Assembly: GCA_002405875.1 (NCBI GenBank)
Contig: DHMR01000115.1
Coordinates: forward strand, 1-32,425
From: a bacterium UBA4637
Lineage (GTDB): Bacteria; Bacteroidota; Bacteroidia; Bacteroidales; Bacteroidaceae
Length of the DNA: 32,425 nucleotides
Direction: 5' to 3'
Shown: positions 7,427-14,935 of the stretch, one piece after another
Layout of the letters: each line of letters opens with the position of its first letter
How positions within the stretch are numbered: the stretch's first letter is position 1
Program-made: the position numbers and the translations under genes
Notes under the pieces: generated by a model
Database searches by the model: none
What the model saw: only the letters and a program-made list of their open reading frames with translations
What the model was told of the DNA's origin: nothing

Positions 7427-7666
7427 TTACTCGTGAGGGTTCTTGGCATATTCTTCTGAGTACAACTTGAAGAAGTCGTAACCAAGTATGCGGCTGATAT
7501 GCAAAAGCATACCCGTGTCAACTGTGGATTTAGCGTACACCTTGTAGATGTTTGTGCGATGGCATCCCAATTGCTTGGCGAGCCATACTGAAGTTTTACC
7601 TTGTCTTTTGAGTTCCTGTTTTATACGTTCACCAATGACCAAGGAATTGTTACCGTAATTTGTCAT
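7427..7666 (-). CDS. Small XRE-like helix-turn-helix protein
   Basis: The 79-residue product is nearly all one DNA-binding domain. KTSVWLAKQLGCHRTNIYKV (residues about 24-43) reads as a helix-turn-helix of the XRE/Cro type, with an Ala and Gly in the turn as expected. The remaining sequence, MLLHISRILGYDFFKLYSEE, matches the helix that follows in small XRE proteins. There is no sensor domain. It has its own promoter and terminator and no obvious toxin partner, so it is a stand-alone small regulator. Its target is unknown. Confidence 0.82.
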   Translation of the reverse strand: MTNYGNNSLVIGERIKQELKRQGKTSVWLAKQLGCHRTNIYKVYAKSTVDTGMLLHISRILGYDFFKLYSEEYAKNPHE

Positions 7667-7710
7667 TTTCTTATTCCTTATTTAAATACTAATAAATTTT
7701 ATAACGTTTG

Positions 7711-7739
7711 CAAAATTACGAAATAAGATGGGAAACAAA
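7711..7739 (-). promoter_or_regulatory. Promoter of the XRE-like gene
   Basis: The -7 element on the minus strand is TAATTTTG (7718-7711), 45 bases before the ATG. A TTTG at 7739-7736 is a possible -33 element, but the spacing of 17 bases is short. Confidence 0.5.
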
Positions 7740-8278
7740 AGAATTTTTAAGTAGCTAATGTAACGACACGCTATTAAAAAAGTGTAAATGCAATGTATAT
7801 TCATAGTTTTTGGGACCGATTGATCGCATGTTGTAAGTGGCGACATGTTATCGTTTCCTACTCATTTGCATGGTATATTTATCTGCAAACGTGTCGCTTT
7901 TGGGAGCAAAAATATTTAATGAAGGTTAAATATCATCATTTTTAGGTATGGTTTGTAAATTTGTAACATTTTCACATACGACTTTTATGAAAAAGTAGTA
8001 ACTTTGCGGCATCTTAAGAAAAAAGATGAGAAGATAAGATGAAGATGTGCTTCTATGCACTGGATAAGTTTGATTTAAAAATATAGACATTTAGCAGCAA
8101 GATATAAACTACTGATGTTGTATAAGTAAAAGGTGATTTAACAATTTTCTATTTCAACTTTGTAGCGAAACGATGGCGTACCTTTATATAAAAGGTACAA
8201 CTGTTGCATATTATGTTCTGCGGCGAATGTTCAGATGAAAAAGGATATTGTATATAAGTAAAAGATAAGATTTAAAAG
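7740..8278 (+). promoter_or_regulatory. Long intergenic region and leader of the leucine-rich-repeat gene
   Basis: There is no credible gene in this stretch. A -7-like TAACTTTG lies at 7999-8006, which would give a leader of roughly 265 bases; its -33 element is not clear. Within the leader a sequence resembling ATAAGTAAAAGGTGATTTAA occurs at 8122-8141 and again, with changes, at 8253-8275 just before the ATG. No strong hairpin followed by a T run was seen, so a classical attenuator is not supported. Confidence 0.45.
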
Positions 8279-10531
8279 ATGAAAAAGGTTCTACTTTCAA
8301 TGCTCGTGATGCTTGCTGGTACAAGCGCATGGGCGCAAACATTTACATCAGATGGAAAAACTCTTACCATCACTGTTACTGATGAGGCAAATCCTCAGAA
8401 GGTAGCTGAAGCTATGAATGGCAAAAGCTATTCAAAGGTCATTGTTAATGGCGGTGGCACGATTAGCGAAGAGTTCGTACATGGTATTTTGTTTACTCAA
8501 TATGCAGCTAACTCTAGCATTCTGTCTTTGGACTTAAGTCAGGTTTCTTTGGAAGGGAATCGTATTAAACCCACTTTCTTTACTCCTGCGGATAAATCAT
8601 GGCGTGGTGGACAACTTAACATTGCTAGTTTAGCTTTGCCACAAGTGGAGACGATTGACGATAATGCTTTCTATGCAAATACTAAACTTACTCAGGTCGT
8701 TTTGCCATCAACGTTGAAGACTATTGGAAAACTCGCTTTTGCTTCTACAAAATTGACAGAGGTTACTTTGCCAGAGAATTTGGATAAAGTTGATGATGCC
8801 GCTTTTTGGGAAGTTAGAAGTCTGACTTATGTTCGTTTGAACAACAAGTTACGTTTTATTGGTGCTGGTGCTTTTGGATTGAATGGTGAGCTCACTGATA
8901 AAAGCCAAAAGACAATTAAGATACCTTCTTCTATAAAATATATTGGTCCTAAGGCTTTCGCTGAACGTAATTATGAGGATGTTTATTTCTTGGGGAAAGA
9001 TGCTCCTTTGTGTCCGCAGGGTGAAATTAAGGTTAAGTTGGATCAATGGGGCAACATACTGCCTTTGACAGGTTCTGCATTTTCTGGTACATCTGATCGA
9101 GTTTATTATGGCAATAATGGTTTCACTTCAGAGAAAAATGGAATTGCTGATGATGCAACGACAGGTTTTGCGAATCGTGAAAACTATAAGAATCAAGGTG
9201 TGTATTTTACTGTCATGCATTATCCTAATGATTTAACTGAAGAGCAACTGAATAAGTATACAGATTCAACTCGCAAGTATGAGACTATTTCTGAGGAAAA
9301 TCTACAGAAGTTAAATAATTGCTTCCCTTATGGAAAGTCAGACAACCCAGCTTCATATTTTGTCGTAGGCAATCAGAAATTGACTTATGGCTTTAAAGAT
9401 ACGTATGTTGGTGGCCAATATATATGGCCTAGTCAAGAACAATGGAAACGTGCTTTTGATATGGCTGAAAATGGATTGGTCTGGGACGGTTCAAAAGTAT
9501 TTGCACCAACTCTTTCCTCTGATGAGATTTCAATTTTGGCGGAAGCTGGTTGGAATGTTGCTGATGCGGATTTGGCAAAAAAAGCATATATGGGCACTCG
9601 TAAGTTTGTGATTGCTAATGGTGATGTAAAGGGACAGACTCCAGATTTCCCTATTTCTGTAAAGGGTGGAAGATGGTGGACTCTTTGTGTGCCATTTAAC
9701 ATGACGAAGAAGATGGTTGATGAGGCTATGGGTGAAGGAACTCAGGTTTGTCGCTTCTCTTCTGTAAAACGTTTGTTTAATGAGGATGATGATTATAACC
9801 ATATTACTTTGTTGTTTAGAAATGACGTTTATAAACATAAGACAGAAAAGGTAAATGGTGTATATGAGGCTTTCAATCCTGATGGTGCTGCGCCAAGTGA
9901 TGATGATATCGTTATTTATGCGCATGAGGCTTATATGGTATATCCAACCAAAACTTCGCAAGATCCAGCCTCTTACGTAGTGAAAGATTACGAGCCAGTA
10001 GAAGGCTCTCCAATCCCAACATATATCTTAGCTGATACAAAGACAAAGGTGAATGGTATGGAGCATCAGGCAGAAGGTAATCCGTGTGAGTACCGCTTTG
10101 TTGGTAATTACTTGGATAAGACGAGTCGTTCAAAAGTTGTTTTGCCAGCTAACGTTTATTTCTATGGTCGCCAAAGTGCTGCTGAGAAAAATGGACAGTT
10201 CTGGTTCCATAATGGTAGTTATGATGTTGCGTGGGGTGCAAATAAGTGTGTCGTAGAGACAAGTGATGCTGAAGTTGGAGCAGAGGATGCTGATTATTTC
10301 TTCTCTGTGGCAGGTGGTGTTGCAAACAAAGCAAAACAGTCTTCTGTATTTGGTGAGGATTCTTCTGACAACAATACTACTGGCGTTGAAAAGGTAACAA
10401 TCATTGCTTGTGAAGATGCTGATTCTGCAGTTTATGCATTGAATGGGCAGATTGTTAATCGTAATGGTGAGACCAATAACTTGCCAAAGGGCGTATATGT
10501 CAAGAATGGCAAAAAGTTTATTGTAAAGTAA
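8279..10531 (+). CDS. Secreted leucine-rich-repeat (BspA-like) protein with sorting tail
   Basis: The 750-residue product starts with a clear signal peptide (LVMLAGTSAWAQ, cleaved before or after the Gln). Residues about 110-250 hold LRR_5/BspA repeats: IDDNAFYANTKLTQVVLPST, IGKLAFASTKLTEVTLPENL, DDAAFWEVRSLTYVRLNNKL and IGPKAFAERNYEDVYFLG. The middle 400 residues are not recognised. The C-terminus, GVYVKNGKKFIVK, resembles a type IX secretion (type A) sorting end, so the protein is probably exported to the surface. BspA-like proteins are known for adhesion; that role here is inferred. A short peptide gene follows after 10 bases and is likely co-transcribed. Confidence 0.88.
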   Translation: MKKVLLSMLVMLAGTSAWAQTFTSDGKTLTITVTDEANPQKVAEAMNGKSYSKVIVNGGGTISEEFVHGILFTQYAANSSILSLDLSQVSLEGNRIKPTFFTPADKSWRGGQLNIASLALPQVETIDDNAFYANTKLTQVVLPSTLKTIGKLAFASTKLTEVTLPENLDKVDDAAFWEVRSLTYVRLNNKLRFIGAGAFGLNGELTDKSQKTIKIPSSIKYIGPKAFAERNYEDVYFLGKDAPLCPQGEIKVKLDQWGNILPLTGSAFSGTSDRVYYGNNGFTSEKNGIADDATTGFANRENYKNQGVYFTVMHYPNDLTEEQLNKYTDSTRKYETISEENLQKLNNCFPYGKSDNPASYFVVGNQKLTYGFKDTYVGGQYIWPSQEQWKRAFDMAENGLVWDGSKVFAPTLSSDEISILAEAGWNVADADLAKKAYMGTRKFVIANGDVKGQTPDFPISVKGGRWWTLCVPFNMTKKMVDEAMGEGTQVCRFSSVKRLFNEDDDYNHITLLFRNDVYKHKTEKVNGVYEAFNPDGAAPSDDDIVIYAHEAYMVYPTKTSQDPASYVVKDYEPVEGSPIPTYILADTKTKVNGMEHQAEGNPCEYRFVGNYLDKTSRSKVVLPANVYFYGRQSAAEKNGQFWFHNGSYDVAWGANKCVVETSDAEVGAEDADYFFSVAGGVANKAKQSSVFGEDSSDNNTTGVEKVTIIACEDADSAVYALNGQIVNRNGETNNLPKGVYVKNGKKFIVK

Positions 10532-10541
10532 TCAAGAATTA

Positions 10542-10763
10542 ATGAAGAAAAAATATATTAAACCTTATTTAGAAATAGTCACAGGAGTATTGAATGCCTC
10601 TATTTTGGCGGGATCTCAATCTGGTGGTGGTAGTGCAGGACCTGGAGAAAATGACCCGACAACACCTATCAATCCGACACCACCACCAGGAGGGGGGGAG
10701 AGCGGACCAATTGTTGATGCGAAAAAGAATTTCAATGCCTGGGAGAACTGGGATGAGTATTAA
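10542..10763 (+). CDS. Short Gly/Pro-rich peptide, unknown function
   Basis: The 73-residue product starts MKKKYIKPYLEIV, a pattern shared by many short Bacteroidales proteins of unknown role (recalled, not searched). It continues through LNASILAGS into a Gly/Ser stretch, a PTPPPGGG linker and an aromatic, acidic end (AWENWDEY). There is no typical signal peptide or membrane helix. The start lies 10 bases after the LRR gene stop, and a terminator follows, so both share one transcript. The conserved-looking head with a variable low-complexity tail resembles precursor peptides, but no maturation enzyme is nearby, so no function is claimed. Confidence 0.7.
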   Translation: MKKKYIKPYLEIVTGVLNASILAGSQSGGGSAGPGENDPTTPINPTPPPGGGESGPIVDAKKNFNAWENWDEY

Positions 10764-10792
10764 TAACATAGTAGAAAAGTAGAATTTACATA

Positions 10793-10842
10793 AAGCGGAG
10801 AGTGCAATCCAAGAAGGATAAGTCACTCTCCGCTTCTTTTTT
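10793..10842 (+). terminator. Terminator hairpin, copy 1 flanking the toxin-antitoxin pair
   Basis: AAGCGGAGAGTG (10793-10804) pairs with CACTCTCCGCTT (10824-10835), followed by C and six Ts. The loop has an inner ATCC/GGAT stem. The same outer stem recurs at 11565-11609 in the same orientation. Confidence 0.88.
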
Positions 10843-10851
10843 GCTCAAATA

Positions 10852-10883
10852 TTTGCAAGTATGGAAATAAATGTTTATCTTTG
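10852..10883 (+). promoter_or_regulatory. Promoter of the toxin-antitoxin pair
   Basis: TTTG (10852-10855), 20 bases, then TATCTTTG (10876-10883), a full consensus match. The ATG of the antitoxin is 45 bases downstream at 10928. An in-frame ATG at 10871 lies inside the promoter and is therefore not the start. Confidence 0.8.
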
Positions 10884-10927
10884 CGTCCGTGATAATAATG
10901 TCACGACAATTTAATACGATTTATATT

Positions 10928-11149
10928 ATGGCTGTAGCAGCATTAAACCCAACGCAATTGCATCTTTTAAAGATGTTTTCGTATGCAAAGACTGATTCTG
11001 CTTTGTCTGAAATAAAGGAGGCACTTACTCAATATTTTGCAGAGAATATAGATAAGGCTATGGACAGACTTTGGGATGAAGGAATGTGGGATGATGATAA
11101 AAATGAAGAAATTCTTCATGAACATTTAAGAACTCCTTATCATGGATAG
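10928..11149 (+). CDS. Antitoxin of a PIN-domain toxin-antitoxin pair
   Basis: The 73-residue protein starts at MAVAALNPTQLHLLKMFSYAK; an upstream in-frame ATG is ruled out by the promoter. The sequence is helical and acidic, with SEIKEALTQYFAENIDKAMD, a WDEGMWDDDKNEE stretch and a HLRTPYHG end. This is the pattern I recall for Bacteroidales antitoxins paired with PIN toxins. The role is to bind and neutralise the toxin and probably repress the shared promoter. It overlaps the toxin gene by 8 bases, and the order antitoxin then toxin is usual. No ribbon-helix-helix or HTH could be named with confidence. Confidence 0.82.
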   Translation: MAVAALNPTQLHLLKMFSYAKTDSALSEIKEALTQYFAENIDKAMDRLWDEGMWDDDKNEEILHEHLRTPYHG

Positions 11150-11561
11150 AATAGTACTTGATACCAATTGCTTGATAGCTTCCTTATCAAGAAGGGGTAA
11201 ATACTATGATATTTGGAAGGGATTACAAGATGGTAAGTATATATTGTGTGTTTCATCAGAAATATTATATGAATATCAAGAGATTATAACGCAAAAAACA
11301 AATGCCTATATTGCTGATAATGTTATCCAGTACTTGTTAAATAGTAAATTTGTTCTTCTGAAAGAGCCATCTTTTAGGATGGGCTTGATTGATGAAGATA
11401 AAGATGATAATAAATTCGTTGATTGTGCTATCATTTCTGAAGCAATATTTATAGTTAGCAATGACAAACATTATAATGTCTTACAAATGATAGCTTTCCC
11501 TAAAGTTGAAGTCGTTGATATAGAACATTTTCTGGCATTTTTAAGAAATATAGAAAAATAA
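11142..11561 (+). CDS. PIN-domain toxin ribonuclease
   Basis: The 139-residue product is a compact PIN domain of the PIN-family toxin type. The metal-binding acids are visible: Asp6 in VLDTNCLIAS, a Glu in SSEILYEYQEI, and Asp residues in EDKDDNKFVDCAI and SNDKHY. Proteins of this kind cleave RNA when freed from the antitoxin. The intact set of acids suggests it is active. The start is the ATG inside the last codons of the antitoxin gene. Base composition by eye is more AT-rich than neighbouring housekeeping genes, consistent with acquisition by transfer. Confidence 0.87.
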   Translation: MDRIVLDTNCLIASLSRRGKYYDIWKGLQDGKYILCVSSEILYEYQEIITQKTNAYIADNVIQYLLNSKFVLLKEPSFRMGLIDEDKDDNKFVDCAIISEAIFIVSNDKHYNVLQMIAFPKVEVVDIEHFLAFLRNIEK

Positions 11562-11564
11562 GAG

Positions 11565-11615
11565 AAGCGGAGAGTGTGCTATCCATCATGGATAAGTCAC
11601 TCTCCGCTTCTTTTT
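11565..11615. terminator. Terminator hairpin, copy 2 flanking the toxin-antitoxin pair
   Basis: The outer stem AAGCGGAGAGTG (11565-11576) with CACTCTCCGCTT (11598-11609) is identical to copy 1, followed by C and five Ts. The loop is different but again makes an inner stem, TATCCA with TGGATA. It ends the toxin transcript and, on the minus strand, probably that of the S8 peptidase, whose stop is 31 bases away. Confidence 0.88.
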
Positions 11616-11645
11616 ATGCTACAAATCTTGATTTCACCTCTATCG

Positions 11646-13874
11646 CTATTTCACGGCAATTTTCATTTGGTGATGCTTGTTGTTGCTGCTCACGTTCAAT
11701 ACGTAGATGCCTTTTGGCAAACCCGAAGTGCTGAAGGTGATGGTATTGCCGCTCGTGGAGGCAGTGTTTACTTTCTTGCCCTCCATGTTGTATATAGAGG
11801 CGGTTAGGGAAGTGGCACCAGCGCAGAAAGCTTCGTAATCGGTCGTAGAGATAGGACGGATCAAGAAACTCTTCTCGGTAGGAATATCTATCTTCGTAGT
11901 CATGGCATCCTCGTTGAGAATGTACAACAGTCCTGCATAGGCATCGACTTTTCCGGCTCCAGCTTGTCTCCCTTCTTCCTTGAAATAGTTCTTCTCGTAG
12001 CAAGCAGAATCGTTGGCTGCTGTTCGCATGGCGATGTCTCTAATCTCTCGATGAGTGAGCGTCGGGTCGGCTTCGAGCCAAAGCGCTGCTATACCTGCCA
12101 TGTATGGAGAAGACATGGAGGTGCCGCCCATAGCACAGAATGAGTAAGTCTTGCCTTGATAGGTATCGCTACGGGTGATGGACTTTTTACCGGAACTCAG
12201 TGTGTAATATCTATTGTAAGAAGATTCCAAATAAGCACCTGGGGCACAGATATGAGGTAATTCTTGTCCGTCATAGCGAGTTCCGAAACTAGAATAGTAA
12301 GTGATTTCACCCTCTTGGGTTCCCCATGGTTTGTAGGTATCATTTTCCAAGACTTTGGTCTTGCCATTGGCCAATTTTAAGCTAACGGTGGAATTATAGG
12401 CTCCTACGGCAATTACTTCGTTGGCACATGCCAGTTCGTTGATGGCTCCATTGCTAGTCAAACCTTCCTTCCAGTTTTTGAAACCTGTAGAGAATAGACA
12501 GTCGTCCTCTACATAGCTTGAAATCTTCTGTCCTTTTTGAGCATGGATGATATAGCCTACTCGATAATCGCTGTTACTGAGTTTGAGCTCTTCGGCATTG
12601 ATGGCATATCCGCTTAGACCATCATGAATTTCTTCCTTCGCAATATTGATGGTGCTCTTGATGATGTTGTCACATTCAAAAGGCTTCACTTCTCCTTGTT
12701 CCACCACTCGATAGGTTTTGACAATTTCCTCGTTGTGATAATTGATGACAGCGATATCAATGTCTATAGGAGAAGGCTCGCTAGTGGTAATGTAGTTCTT
12801 GATATAATTGTTGCTATAGTAAAGATCATAGATGGCTTTCATTTCTTCATCGTCACTGGTGAAAGTATGCTTTTGGACGATAGATAGGTTTGCATCATTG
12901 CCCGAAGAAATGCATGCCACGATGTCATATTGGTTGATGATTTCATCTAATGCTTGGAGAAATAAGTCGCTTCCATCATGTGGTCCATAGAAATTACCGT
13001 ATGACATGTTGATGACAAGTCGCAAGTTGTTCTTTTGGCAATAGTCAGCTATATAAGTAAGGTAATTGAGTTCGTTTGCTTGGGAAATCACGGGAGCCAT
13101 GGCGAGTTCTGCTCCTGGGGCAACACCCTGTAACTGGAAATTGTCCCCCATGAAATTACCTGCTGCAATGCCGCTTACATGAGTTGCATGACTAGAATAT
13201 TTAGAATCGTAGGTAAAGGCTGCAATTTTTTCGGAATCTTCCGTGATTGGAGTCTTGCTGCTGGCTACAATCTTGAATCGACTCACTCCGTTCTCATCCA
13301 GGAACATGGCGTGGTTGGGGTCGAAGCCTGAGTCGAAGATACCGATCATCACGCCCTTGCCTGTATAGGGAAGTATGGGGGTGACGACTCTATCCATTGA
13401 ATTGACACCGAATCCGCCTTCATGCACGAGGTCCACCCCCGTCATTCGGTTGGCTCGGTTTAGCATCAGTTTCATCTTGCGCTCGCCGAAGGAGATGCGC
13501 TCCACATCCTCCACCTCAGCCAATGCCTCCAGGCTGTCGGCGGAAAGGGTGACGATACCAAAATTGTTGCAAAGGGGCTTGACATCGAACCCCTCGCCCG
13601 AAAGGACGGAGGCATCCATGCCTGGATGCAACTTCACGATGGCGCTCACGCGGGGAGCGACATACGGGGTCGCACTTTTGCCCATGAAGGACTTGGCAGC
13701 TGCTGCGGATGCTTGTTCCGCCTGCTGCATCTTCTGCACCTCTATCATGCTCTGGGCATCGAACTTATGGGTTCTCACAACCTGATGGTAGTCGATGGCC
13801 ATGCCTACGGTGGCGATGTTCCAAATAATAATAGTGGCGCATAATTTGGTGATAAGATTCTCTAGAATGTTCAT
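11646..13874 (-). CDS. Secreted S8 (subtilisin-like) serine peptidase with sorting tail
   Basis: The 742-residue product begins with a signal peptide (LCATIIIWNIATVGMA). An N-terminal propeptide-like part is followed by the catalytic domain: Asp181 in GIFDSGFDPNH, His229 in SSHATHVSG, and Ser586 in GGTSMSSPYMAGIAALW. The triad is complete, so it should be active. An insert of about 200 residues lies between the His and Ser regions, longer than in plain subtilisins. The C-terminus, YNMEGKKVNTASTSGN through LPKGIYVLNV, fits a type A sorting domain of type IX secretion. The gene is monocistronic. Its substrate is unknown; extracellular protein breakdown is the natural inference. Confidence 0.92.
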   Translation of the reverse strand: MNILENLITKLCATIIIWNIATVGMAIDYHQVVRTHKFDAQSMIEVQKMQQAEQASAAAAKSFMGKSATPYVAPRVSAIVKLHPGMDASVLSGEGFDVKPLCNNFGIVTLSADSLEALAEVEDVERISFGERKMKLMLNRANRMTGVDLVHEGGFGVNSMDRVVTPILPYTGKGVMIGIFDSGFDPNHAMFLDENGVSRFKIVASSKTPITEDSEKIAAFTYDSKYSSHATHVSGIAAGNFMGDNFQLQGVAPGAELAMAPVISQANELNYLTYIADYCQKNNLRLVINMSYGNFYGPHDGSDLFLQALDEIINQYDIVACISSGNDANLSIVQKHTFTSDDEEMKAIYDLYYSNNYIKNYITTSEPSPIDIDIAVINYHNEEIVKTYRVVEQGEVKPFECDNIIKSTINIAKEEIHDGLSGYAINAEELKLSNSDYRVGYIIHAQKGQKISSYVEDDCLFSTGFKNWKEGLTSNGAINELACANEVIAVGAYNSTVSLKLANGKTKVLENDTYKPWGTQEGEITYYSSFGTRYDGQELPHICAPGAYLESSYNRYYTLSSGKKSITRSDTYQGKTYSFCAMGGTSMSSPYMAGIAALWLEADPTLTHREIRDIAMRTAANDSACYEKNYFKEEGRQAGAGKVDAYAGLLYILNEDAMTTKIDIPTEKSFLIRPISTTDYEAFCAGATSLTASIYNMEGKKVNTASTSGNTITFSTSGLPKGIYVLNVSSNNKHHQMKIAVK

Positions 13875-13908
13875 TATAAGTATAAGTAAAAGATGATTTT
13901 AACGTTCG

Positions 13909-13939
13909 CAAAGTTAGGGAAAACTTTCGAATAAACCAA
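13909..13939 (-). promoter_or_regulatory. Promoter of the S8 peptidase gene
   Basis: On the minus strand, TTG (13939-13937), 20 bases, then TAACTTTG (13916-13909), 35 bases before the ATG. Confidence 0.75.
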
Positions 13940-14203
13940 GTTTCCTAACATTCATTAACGTGCTGACGTGCGATTTTCTACATTTGCGTTGCGGATAGGG
14001 ATGTGTGTGCGAGAACACGAAATTGGTCGTTGGCGGACGTAACGACTTTTCAAATATTTTGAAACAAAATTGTAATCAAATGTAATGCGTGTTACAAAAT
14101 AAAAGTCGTATCTTTGCAGCCGAGGAAATACCTCAGGGCCATTTGGGGCAAATTGTTGTCTGTCGGATGGCTTATATATATAAACAAGGTGTAGAATAAT
14201 AAG
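13940..14203 (+). promoter_or_regulatory. Divergent control region and promoter of the two-component genes
   Basis: A -7 TATCTTTG lies at 14109-14116. Upstream are two direct TGTAAT copies (14071-14076 and 14081-14086) one turn apart, the first starting a TTGTAA...TTACAA inverted pair (14070-14075 and 14092-14097). No good TTTG is seen at the -33 position, which fits an activator-dependent promoter. The leader ends with TATATATATAAACAAGGTG (14173-14191), an element also found near the DUF4876-like gene start. Confidence 0.55.
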
Positions 14204-14899
14204 ATGGAAGAAAAGAATTATAAGATTCTTGTGGTGGATGATGAGCAGGACCTCTGTGAGATTCTGAAGTTTAATCTGGAGACGGAAGGGTATCTCGTGG
14301 AGACAGCCAACTCTGCTGAGGAGGCCTTGGAGAAGGACATTGCTTCCTTCAACATCCTTTTGCTCGATGTGATGATGGGGGGCATGAGTGGATTTCAGAT
14401 GGCGAAGCAGTTGAAGGCGAACCCTGCCACCGCCGGTATTCCTATCATCTTTTTGACGGCACGTGATACCGAGAACGATACTGTGACCGGATTCAACCTA
14501 GGTGCCGACGACTATATTTCCAAGCCTTTCTCGATCCGCGAGGTCTTGGTGCGTATTCGTGCCGTGCTCCGTCGCACTGCCGACAAGGACGGCAAGGAAC
14601 ATGAACCTTCTGTCATCAGTTACCAGGGATTGGTGCTCAATCTCGACAAGAAGACTGTGAGCATCGATGGCGAGAATGTGCCTTTCACCAAGACTGAATT
14701 TGAGTTGCTTCGGCTCTTGCTCGAAGAGAAGGGACGTGTGTTCTCTCGCCAGGAGTTGATAGACCGTGTCTGGCCGAAGGACGTGCTGGTGCTCGACCGT
14801 ACGGTGGATGTCAACATCACTCGCATGAGAAAGAAAATCGGCAAGTTCGCCAAGTGCATCGTGACCCGCCTGGGATTCGGGTATTACTTTGATGCTTGA
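14204..14899 (+). CDS. OmpR/PhoB-family response regulator
   Basis: The 231-residue regulator has a receiver domain (residues about 7-120) with the acidic pocket Asp12-Asp13, phospho-acceptor Asp55 in LLLDVMMGG, Thr85 and Lys107 (SKPF). A winged-helix output domain follows (about 135-230) with FTKTEFELLRLLLEEKGRVF, SRQELIDRVWPKD and DRTVDVNITRMRKKIGK. All the key residues for phosphotransfer are present. The sensor kinase gene follows after 36 bases, so they form a pair. The receiver resembles PhoB-like regulators, but no phosphate genes are near, so the signal is left open. Confidence 0.95.
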   Translation: MEEKNYKILVVDDEQDLCEILKFNLETEGYLVETANSAEEALEKDIASFNILLLDVMMGGMSGFQMAKQLKANPATAGIPIIFLTARDTENDTVTGFNLGADDYISKPFSIREVLVRIRAVLRRTADKDGKEHEPSVISYQGLVLNLDKKTVSIDGENVPFTKTEFELLRLLLEEKGRVFSRQELIDRVWPKDVLVLDRTVDVNITRMRKKIGKFAKCIVTRLGFGYYFDA

Positions 14900-14902
14900 T
14901 TT

Positions 14903-14932
14903 AGTTAGAAGTAAGGAGTTAGAAGTAAGGAG
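14903..14932 (+). repeat. 14-bp tandem duplication carrying the kinase gene's ribosome site
   Basis: AGTTAGAAGTAAGG is present twice in a row (14903-14916 and 14917-14930), then AG. Each copy gives an AAGGAG-like site, and the second lies four bases before the kinase ATG at 14936. The repeat starts just after the regulator's stop codon. Confidence 0.8.
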
Positions 14933-14935
14933 CTT

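Noticed and set aside
11574..11807. A 77-residue plus-strand frame at the end of the S8 peptidase gene
   Set aside because: It lies over a terminator hairpin and opposite the sorting-domain coding end; no promoter or motif supports it.
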